From Parvularcula sp. (GTDB taxonomy: Bacteria; Pseudomonadota; Alphaproteobacteria; Caulobacterales; Parvularculaceae), in NCBI GenBank assembly GCA_003506635.1, contig DNZB01000141.1, forward strand, positions 1 through 5,463: DNA of 5,463 bases. The letters run 5' to 3'. This document shows positions 1-5,463 of the stretch, one piece after another. A program made the position numbers and the translations under genes. The number at the start of each line of letters is the position of its first letter. The stretch's first letter is position 1. The notes beneath the pieces are model-generated. The model was given only the letters and a program-made list of their open reading frames with translations, had not been told where the DNA came from and did not search any database.

Positions 1-825
1 GACCTTCGCGAATATATGACGAAGGCGATGGTCTATTGGGTGAAGGAGGTCGGCGTCGACGGCTATCGCTGCGACGTCGCCGGGTACGTCCCCCTCGATT
101 TCTGGGAAAACGTCCGGGCCGAGCTTGAGGCGGTGAAGCCGGTCTTCATGCTCGCCGAGTTCAATCACCGCGACGTTCATCGCGCCGCCTTCGATGCGAG
201 CTATGCATGGGCGTGGAACAACGCGATGCACGATATCGCCGCCGGCAAGGCGAACACCGGCGCGCTTTACGGCTACTACTCCGAAAATGAGAGCGCCTTT
301 CCGGCAGAGGCGATGCGCATGACCTATGTCGAGAACCACGACCAGAACGCGTGGGAAGGCACTTCGTTCGAGCGCTTTCGCGACGCGCTGCCCGGCGCGC
401 TGGTTCTTTCCTTCGTCGGGGAGGGCATTCCGCTCGTTCATAACGGCGTCGAGGCCGGCAACGAAAAGCGGCTTGCGTTTTTTGAAAAGGACCCGATCGC
501 CTGGCGTCAGCATCCGCATGGCGACCTCATCAAGCGTCTGATCGCGTTCCGCGACGCGCACCCGGCGCTCCATAACGGGGAATGGGGCGCGCGCATGGTC
601 AGCGTCGCCAACTCCGCGCCGCAGCAGGTTTTCTCGTTCCTGCGCGACAAGGGCGAGGATCGCGTCTTTGTCGTCATGAATTTTTCTGCCGAGCCGAAGA
701 CGGTGACGTTCCCGACCGCGCAGGCGGCGGGCGAATACGAGGATTTCGACGGCCGCGCCGTGACCATCAATCCTGAAACGCCGATGACGATCGAGCCCTG
801 GGGCTGGCGGGTGATGGCGCGATGA
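1..825 (+). CDS. GH13 alpha-amylase superfamily glycoside hydrolase, 3' part (5' end outside window)
   Basis: The frame is open from the first base and ends at TGA 823-825, so about 274 C-terminal residues are present. Three of the conserved GH13 regions are visible (codons counted from base 1). Region II is GVDGYRCDVA with nucleophile Asp25 and the preceding Arg23. Region III is MLAEF with acid/base Glu53. Region IV is YVENHD with Asn112, His113 and Asp114 as transition-state stabiliser. The TIM barrel continues to about codon 190. A C-terminal beta-sandwich then follows, with the typical VFVVMNFSAEP stretch and a final PWGWRVM strand. Known GH13 enzymes hydrolyse or transfer alpha-glucosidic bonds with retention. 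The catalytic residues visible here are intact, so it is probably active. Region I, any signal peptide and the true start lie upstream, so location and exact specificity (amylase, cyclomaltodextrinase, alpha-glucosidase or similar) cannot be decided. The ATG at 16 is internal, because the five codons before it (DLREY) fit the family. Its stop overlaps the glpK start by 4 bases. Confidence 0.9.
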   Translation, partial: DLREYMTKAMVYWVKEVGVDGYRCDVAGYVPLDFWENVRAELEAVKPVFMLAEFNHRDVHRAAFDASYAWAWNNAMHDIAAGKANTGALYGYYSENESAFPAEAMRMTYVENHDQNAWEGTSFERFRDALPGALVLSFVGEGIPLVHNGVEAGNEKRLAFFEKDPIAWRQHPHGDLIKRLIAFRDAHPALHNGEWGARMVSVANSAPQQVFSFLRDKGEDRVFVVMNFSAEPKTVTFPTAQAAGEYEDFDGRAVTINPETPMTIEPWGWRVMAR

Positions 826-2297
826 CATCCGCCCTTCTCCTCGCCATCGATCAGGGCACGACGTCGAGCCGGGCGATCGTCTTTGACGCCTCGGCGTCGA
901 TCATCGCCGTCGCGCAAGAAGAATTCCCGCAGATCTATCCGCACGCCGGATGGGTCGAGCACGACCCGGAGCAAATCTGGGCGACGACGCTCAGGACGGC
1001 GCGCGCGGCGCTCAGCGAAGCGGAAGCCAAAGGCGGGCGCGTTCAGGCGATCGGCGCCACCAACCAGCGCGAGACGACGGTCGTCTGGGATCGCAAGACC
1101 TTGAAGCCCGTCCACAACGCGATCGTCTGGCAGGATCGGCGCACGGCCGATATTTGCGCTGCGCTGAAGGAGCGCGGCCATGAGGCGGACGTGCAGGCGC
1201 GCACCGGCCTTCTGCTCGATCCTTATTTTTCGGCGACGAAGCTCGCCTTCATTCTCGACAGCGACCCTTCCTTGCGCGCCCGCGCGGCGCGCGGCGATCT
1301 TGCTTTCGGCACCATCGACAGTTTTGTGCTGTCGCGCCTCACCGGCGGCGCGCACCTGACCGATGCGACGAACGCCAGCCGCACGAGCCTTTACAATATC
1401 CGCGACAATCGATGGGACGACGCGCTGCTCGACCTCTTCAACGCGCCGCGCGCCGTATTGCCGGAGGTGCGCGACACGATCAGCGATTTCGGCGAGACGG
1501 CGCCCGATCTCTTCGGCAGGCCGATCCCGATAAATGCGCTCGTCGGCGACCAGCAGGCGGCGGCGATGGGACAGGCCTGTCTTGATCCCGGCGATATCAA
1601 GAGCACATATGGAACCGGCTGTTTCGTGCTGGCGCCGACGGCGGGGTTTTCGCTGTCGAAAAGCCGCCTGTTGACGACGATCGCGCGGCGGATCGGCGGC
1701 AAGACGCATTATGCGCTCGAAGGGTCGATTTTCGTCGCGGGCGCCGCTGTTCAATGGCTGCGCGACGGGCTCGGGATCATCAAGACTTCCGGCGAGACCG
1801 AAGGTCTCGCGCGGTCGATCGCTTCGAATGGCGGCGTTTATCTCGTGCCGGGGTTTACGGGCCTTGGCGCCCCGCATTGGGCGCCCGGCGCGCGGGGTCT
1901 CATCGCGGGGCTTACGCGCGGGACGGGGCGCGCAGAGCTCGCCCGCGCCGCGCTGGAATGCGTTGCTTATCAAACGGCGGACCTCATCGATGCGATGGCC
2001 GCCGACGGGGCGCCCTGCAAGACGCTGAAGGTCGATGGCGGCATGGTCGCGAATGATTGGCTGATGCAGTTCCTCGCCGATATCCAGAACGCCGCCGTCG
2101 ATCGCCCGGCGATCATGGAGACGACGGCGCTCGGCGCTGCATTCCTCGCCGGCGTCAAGGCGGGGGTCTTCGGATCGATTGAGGATATCGCGCGGCTGCG
2201 GCGCACGCAGAAGCTCTTTGCTCCCGCGATGGCGCCGGGCGAACGCGGCGCCTTGCGCGAGGGCTGGCGCAAGGCGCTGGAAAGAACGCTGCTGTGA
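822..2297 (+). CDS. glpK: Glycerol kinase (FGGY family)
   Basis: Glycerol kinase phosphorylates glycerol with ATP to sn-glycerol-3-phosphate in the cytoplasm. The 491 residues match the family length of about 500. The N-terminal phosphate-binding motif is AIDQGTTSSR (8-17). Glycerol-site residues align with the E. coli enzyme: Arg83-Glu84 in NQRET, Trp103 in VWQDRRT, Tyr135 in LDPYFSATK and Asp243 in GDQQAA. The two FGGY-type signatures are STYGTGCFVL (261-270) and GFTGLGAPHWAPGARGLIAG (344-363). The adenine-side motif is VDGGMVAND (404-412). The ATG at 822 gives the standard short N-terminus before the first motif. It overlaps the upstream stop as ATGA, and no strong Shine-Dalgarno is visible, which suggests coupled translation. 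The loop that carries the fructose-1,6-bisphosphate site in E. coli (GKGGTR) reads DLFGRP here, so that feedback control is probably absent (inference). No glpF, glpD or glpR homologue is in the window. Identity is very secure; a related FGGY sugar kinase is unlikely given the glycerol-site residues. Confidence 0.97.
   Translation: MTSALLLAIDQGTTSSRAIVFDASASIIAVAQEEFPQIYPHAGWVEHDPEQIWATTLRTARAALSEAEAKGGRVQAIGATNQRETTVVWDRKTLKPVHNAIVWQDRRTADICAALKERGHEADVQARTGLLLDPYFSATKLAFILDSDPSLRARAARGDLAFGTIDSFVLSRLTGGAHLTDATNASRTSLYNIRDNRWDDALLDLFNAPRAVLPEVRDTISDFGETAPDLFGRPIPINALVGDQQAAAMGQACLDPGDIKSTYGTGCFVLAPTAGFSLSKSRLLTTIARRIGGKTHYALEGSIFVAGAAVQWLRDGLGIIKTSGETEGLARSIASNGGVYLVPGFTGLGAPHWAPGARGLIAGLTRGTGRAELARAALECVAYQTADLIDAMAADGAPCKTLKVDGGMVANDWLMQFLADIQNAAVDRPAIMETTALGAAFLAGVKAGVFGSIEDIARLRRTQKLFAPAMAPGERGALREGWRKALERTLL
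2279..2284 (+). promoter_or_regulatory. Shine-Dalgarno for the ppc GTG start
   Basis: GGAAAG lies 9 bases before the GTG at 2294, inside the 3' end of glpK. It supports the GTG that overlaps the glpK stop rather than the in-frame ATG at 2378, which has no purine-rich site upstream. The match to the anti-Shine-Dalgarno is partial, so translational coupling from glpK probably contributes. Confidence 0.45.
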
Positions 2298-5062
2298 CCG
2301 GGGCGCAGATCGCCGCCCTGCGAGACTGGTGCCTTCGGCGGCTCGGCGAGCATGAAACCGCGCATCAGCGCGATCCGATGTCCTCCGGCGTCCGTCTTTT
2401 GATGGTCGATCTTCGCGAGAAGCTTGCCGCCGGTGAGATCACCCATGACACGCTTTCCGCGCTCGCGCGGCTTATCGCGGATGAGGCGCTTGTCGCGCGT
2501 GCGCGCCGCCTTGGCGGGAGGGCCGCGCCGCGCGACTGGGACGCACTGATCGAAGACGTCTGGCGCCCGCTTGAGGAAGCGCCCTTTGAAATCGCGCGAC
2601 AGACGCTTGAGCGCACGAAGGCGGGGATCGTCTTCACCGCGCACCCGACATTCGCGCTGTCGCGAAAGGCGCGGCAGTTGATCGGCGATCTCGCCGTGAA
2701 TGCGCTCGGCGATATCGAACTGCCGCGCCAGACGCCGGATCGACCGATCACGCTTCTTGACGAACACGAAGACGTGCAAGGCGCGATCGCCCGCGCGCAA
2801 GAAGCGATCCGCGCGCTCAATGCGGCTGCGCTGCGCTGGTTGCGCAAGCGTCATCCGGATCGCTGGCGCGAAGCCTCGCCGGCGCCCGTGAGCCTTGCGA
2901 CCTGGGTCGGCTATGATCTCGACGGGCGCACGGACATACATTGGTCGACGACCGTGCGGTTGCGGCTTGAGGAAAAGGCGCTGCAGCTTTTTCGCTACGC
3001 CAAGGCGCTGCAGACGATCGAACCGGCGCGCGCGCTCGCCGCCGCGCTCGCCGGCGCCGGGGCGGAGGCCGCCGAACAGGCCGAAGCGTTCGCCGCCGAC
3101 CTCACCGATCCCGCCGCCGTCGTCGCCGCCGCCAACCGGCTGACGGGGGAGGGGCGCGCGCGGCTCACCTCGCTGCGCGAAACGCGCGCGGCGCTGACGC
3201 GGCTCATCGACGAGACCGACGACGATACGGCGCTCGCGCTCGCCGGCATTCGCGCCGATATGGATCTTTACGGTCTCGGGGTCGCGCGCGTTCACTTGCG
3301 CGTCAATGCGGCGCAGGTGCGCTCGGCGCTGCGCGCCGATCTCAGGCTTGGCGGCGACCGGGCCTTTCTTGACCGCACGGCGCTTGACGCCGCCGCCGCC
3401 AAGACCGCGGCGGCGCAGCGCCGCTCCGTCAATTTCGCAAGCGTCTTTGAAGAGCAGATGACCGCGCGGCGGCAGTTCATGCTGTGCGCGCAAATCCTCA
3501 AACACATCGATGAAGACACGCCGATTCGCTTTCTGATCGCCGAAGTCGAGGCGCCGGCGACCGTCATGGGCGCGATCTATCTCGCGCGGCTTTACGGCGT
3601 CGATCGACGGCTCGACATATCGCCCCTGTTCGAGACGCCGGACGCGATCGAGCGCGGCGGTCGCCTGATCGAACGGCTTCTCGAAGAAGAGGAATATGGC
3701 GACTATGTGCGCGGGCGCGGCCGGCTTTCGATCCAGTGCGGCTTTTCCGACAGCGGCCGCTTCATGGGACAGATCGCGGCGGACCTTGCGATCGAGCGTC
3801 TTCATATCCTCATCAGCCGCGCATTGAGCGCAAAGCGCGTCACCGACGTCGAAGTCGTCGTCTTCAACACGCATGGCGAGTCGATGGGGCGCGGCGCCCA
3901 TCCCGGCGCGTTCGACGAGCGGCTTGATTATCTGATGACGCCCTGGGCGCGCAGCCGCTTTGCGCGCGACGGGCTCGCTCTCAACGCCGAGATGAGCTTT
4001 CAGGGCGGCGACGGGTTCTTGCATTTTCAAAGACCGGCGCTCGCCGAGGCGACGGCGCAGGCGATCTTCGCATGGTCGCAGCGCTCGCCGCAGGCCGATT
4101 TCAGCGACCGCTTTTACCAGGACATCAATTTCTCCTGGGATGTCTACCGCGCCGTCAAAGGCTGGCAGGAAAATTTGTGGGCGGATGAAAGCTATCAGGC
4201 GGCGCTTTCGGCCTTTTCGCGGAACCTGCTGCCGCCGTCCGGCTCGCGGCGCGCTCGCCGCGCCAAGCCGGGCGCGAAGGACGAAGCGCGGGCGCTCCGC
4301 GCGATCCCGCACAACGCCGTGCTGCAGCAGCTTGCAGCGCTCGCCAATGTCATGGGCGGCGTTGGGACGGCGGCGGAACGCGAACCGGAGCGGTTTCGGG
4401 AATTGATCGAAGGCTCTGCGCGGATGCGCAGCCTGATGAGCGCCGCCGGCGCGGCGCGCCAGCTCACCTCGCTGTCGATATTGAGAACCTATGCGAGCCT
4501 TTACGACCCGGCGTTCTGGACCGTGACCGCGGCGCGGCTCAAGAACCGCGCTGCGGCGCTTCCCTTGCACCGCGTCGCTCAAAGACTTGAAACGCGCGCG
4601 CTTGATGTCGCGCTCGGGCGTCTTGCCAATCTTCTTTCGATCGATCGCCAGAAATTCGATGCGGCGGCCGCATCGCTGAAAGGGGCCGCCGCGCCGGCGC
4701 CGTTCAGCGCGCCGCTTTACGCGCTCCACGCCATCCGGCTTGCGCTCATCAGCGAGGGATTTGCGCTCGCCGCAGCGACGCCGCCGTTCTCGTCCCGGCA
4801 CGAAATGACGATCGACGACCTTGTCGACCTGGCGCTCGACCTTCGCTTCGAGGAAGCGGCCGGCGTCATCTCCGAAATCTTTCCCGAAACGGCCGCGGTC
4901 CCGGCGGCGTTTTCCGCTCTCGACGAGCCGGGGCCGCGCGGAGAAGACGTCGGCGGCTATCCGCAGATCCAGCGCGAGATCGTCGCGCCGCTGCGCGCGC
5001 TTGACGGGCGGATCAAGGAAATCGCCGCCGGCATTTCGCATTTCTACGACGCCTTCGGATAA
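2294..5062 (+). CDS. ppc: Phosphoenolpyruvate carboxylase, divergent form
   Basis: PEP carboxylase converts PEP and bicarbonate to oxaloacetate and phosphate in the cytoplasm, for anaplerosis or the serine cycle. The 922 residues compare with 883 in E. coli. Family motifs occur in the right order and spacing: TAHPT with catalytic His117, WVGYDLDG (204-211) for the usual GGDRDG, ARVHLR with Arg336, PLFET with metal ligand Glu447, FSDSGR with metal ligand Asp486, MGRG with Arg533, GSRRARR with Arg652, and LRAIP with Arg669. Deviations from E. coli, numbered from memory, are Lys546 to Arg489, His579 to Asn525, Arg581 to His527, and loss of the C-terminal NTG (the protein ends HFYDAFG). An Ala-rich stretch spans about 245-300. 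The GTG start overlaps the glpK stop as GTGA and has GGAAAG at 2279-2284. The next in-frame ATG, at 2378, lacks such a site and would remove 28 residues. Family assignment is strong. Catalytic activity and aspartate sensitivity are less certain; a repurposed PEPC-like paralogue is the alternative. Confidence 0.85.
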   Translation: MTGAQIAALRDWCLRRLGEHETAHQRDPMSSGVRLLMVDLREKLAAGEITHDTLSALARLIADEALVARARRLGGRAAPRDWDALIEDVWRPLEEAPFEIARQTLERTKAGIVFTAHPTFALSRKARQLIGDLAVNALGDIELPRQTPDRPITLLDEHEDVQGAIARAQEAIRALNAAALRWLRKRHPDRWREASPAPVSLATWVGYDLDGRTDIHWSTTVRLRLEEKALQLFRYAKALQTIEPARALAAALAGAGAEAAEQAEAFAADLTDPAAVVAAANRLTGEGRARLTSLRETRAALTRLIDETDDDTALALAGIRADMDLYGLGVARVHLRVNAAQVRSALRADLRLGGDRAFLDRTALDAAAAKTAAAQRRSVNFASVFEEQMTARRQFMLCAQILKHIDEDTPIRFLIAEVEAPATVMGAIYLARLYGVDRRLDISPLFETPDAIERGGRLIERLLEEEEYGDYVRGRGRLSIQCGFSDSGRFMGQIAADLAIERLHILISRALSAKRVTDVEVVVFNTHGESMGRGAHPGAFDERLDYLMTPWARSRFARDGLALNAEMSFQGGDGFLHFQRPALAEATAQAIFAWSQRSPQADFSDRFYQDINFSWDVYRAVKGWQENLWADESYQAALSAFSRNLLPPSGSRRARRAKPGAKDEARALRAIPHNAVLQQLAALANVMGGVGTAAEREPERFRELIEGSARMRSLMSAAGAARQLTSLSILRTYASLYDPAFWTVTAARLKNRAAALPLHRVAQRLETRALDVALGRLANLLSIDRQKFDAAAASLKGAAAPAPFSAPLYALHAIRLALISEGFALAAATPPFSSRHEMTIDDLVDLALDLRFEEAAGVISEIFPETAAVPAAFSALDEPGPRGEDVGGYPQIQREIVAPLRALDGRIKEIAAGISHFYDAFG

Positions 5063-5083
5063 GCGCCCTTTCTCAACCCCCGA

Positions 5084-5113
5084 TTGGTGGCGCGATGACG
5101 GGCCTCGCCTAAT
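5084..5113 (+). promoter_or_regulatory. Weak candidate sigma70-type promoter before the exported-protein gene
   Basis: TTGGTG (5084-5089) and CCTAAT (5108-5113) are separated by 18 bases and match the -35 and -10 consensus at 3 and 4 of 6 positions. A transcript from here would begin near 5120 and carry a leader of about 40 bases. The match is poor enough to arise by chance. The alternative is that the downstream gene is simply read through from ppc, since no hairpin plus T-run terminator is visible in 5063-5161. Confidence 0.2.
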
Positions 5114-5149
5114 CTCCTGCAACCTTGGGTCGCGCCTGCCGGCCCGGTT

Positions 5150-5157
5150 GAGAGGGG
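5150..5157 (+). promoter_or_regulatory. Shine-Dalgarno deciding the TTG start at 5162
   Basis: GAGAGGGG ends 4 bases before TTG 5162, and its GAGG core ends 6 bases before it. Between the in-frame stop at 5096-5098 and the hydrophobic segment there is no ATG or GTG in this frame. The position of this site therefore favours the TTG as start codon. Confidence 0.5.
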
Positions 5158-5161
5158 TCGG

Positions 5162-5463
5162 TTGGCGGAGGGGCTCAACTTCCTCATCCTGGCGGCTGCG
5201 GTTCTTTGCGCCTCGTGGCCCGCCGCCGCGAGCCCCTGGAACCGGGCTGACGGCGGCGTTTTCGTCGCCAGTCGCCTTGATTACTTCCGCAGCTCGACGC
5301 CCGTCAGCTCCTATGCGCGGATCGATTCCGACGGATATGTCGAATGGGGCCTTTCCGACCGCTGGATGACCGGCGGCAAGGCGGTGTTCGGCACGGCGTT
5401 CGTGACGGACGCGAGCGGCGTGCGGACGACGAGCGGCTTCGGCGAGTCCGAAATATTCCTGCA
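5162..5463 (+). CDS. Exported protein, probable outer-membrane beta-barrel, 5' part (3' end outside window)
   Basis: This frame is open from 5099 to the window end. From TTG 5162 it gives 100 residues. Residues 5-19 form a hydrophobic core (LNFLILAAAVLCASW) followed by PAAAS, a good signal peptidase I site with cleavage expected after Ala23. The n-region has no positive charge when started at this TTG, which is unusual; the codons just before encode ERGR, so a rarer upstream start such as CTG 5117 cannot be excluded. The mature part alternates polar and aromatic residues in short strands (VFVASRLDYF, YARIDSDGYVEWGL, AVFGTAFVT) and then has SGFGESEIFL. This pattern resembles proteobacterial outer-membrane barrels in which strands are followed by a conserved G-x-G-x-x-E segment. 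No specific function is recognised. It lies 99 bases after ppc and need not share that operon's function. The frame is supported by the signal peptide and the Shine-Dalgarno, and overlapping frames lack both. Confidence 0.65.
   Translation, partial: MAEGLNFLILAAAVLCASWPAAASPWNRADGGVFVASRLDYFRSSTPVSSYARIDSDGYVEWGLSDRWMTGGKAVFGTAFVTDASGVRTTSGFGESEIFL

Noticed and set aside
507..1973. A 488-codon open reading frame on the - strand opposite the GH13 end and glpK
   Set aside because: It is composition-driven like the frame opposite ppc, and it spans the junction of two well-identified + strand genes without any domain of its own.
3026..3200. Ala-rich GC-rich stretch in ppc as a possible insertion or repeat expansion
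   Set aside because: The codons remain in frame and the segment joins two conserved motifs at plausible family spacing. No tandem repeat unit is visible, so it is better read as a helical, composition-biased region.
5063..5093. GCGCC (5063-5067) and GGCGC (5089-5093) as a terminator after ppc
   Set aside because: The stem is only 5 bp, the loop is 21 bases and no T-run follows, so it does not look like an intrinsic terminator.
1970..5122. A 1050-codon open reading frame on the - strand opposite ppc
   Set aside because: Its translation is very rich in Arg, Ala and charged residues, with no recognisable domain. It runs opposite a gene whose family motifs are clear, and third-position GC bias in such genomes removes antisense stops. 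It is a shadow frame.
4821..5369. A 182-codon + strand frame running from inside ppc into the downstream gene
   Set aside because: It is Ser/Arg/Pro-rich low-complexity translation, it overlaps ppc in the wrong frame, and it is out of frame with the signal peptide that identifies the real downstream gene.

Overview
The window is a GC-rich, densely packed stretch of bacterial chromosome. Everything clearly coding reads on the + strand. High GC, strong G/C preference at third codon positions, Arg/Ala-rich proteins and long spurious antisense reading frames suggest an alphaproteobacterium. A Rhizobiales methylotroph or methanotroph is a guess from the divergent PEP carboxylase next to central carbon genes. 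Nothing in the sequence proves the genus.

Layout: (1) 1-825 is the 3' part of a glycoside hydrolase family 13 (alpha-amylase superfamily) gene, cut by the left window edge. (2) 822-2297 is a complete glycerol kinase gene, glpK. (3) 2294-5062 is a complete gene for a divergent phosphoenolpyruvate carboxylase. (4) 5063-5161 is a short spacer with a weak candidate promoter and a Shine-Dalgarno sequence. (5) 5162-5463 is the 5' part of a gene for an exported, probably outer-membrane beta-barrel protein, which probably starts at TTG and is cut by the right edge.

The first three genes overlap by four bases at each junction (ATGA, then GTGA), so they are almost certainly one transcript with coupled translation. 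A possible theme is carbon flow: alpha-glucan or oligosaccharide processing, entry of glycerol as glycerol-3-phosphate, and conversion of the resulting PEP to oxaloacetate for anaplerosis or, in a serine-cycle organism, for C1 assimilation. That link is inferred from gene order only.

I found no RNA genes, mobile elements, CRISPR arrays or long repeats. No clearly undescribed system is visible. The points most worth a second look are the altered active-site motifs and tail of the PEP carboxylase, the unusual gene combination, and the start region of the last gene.
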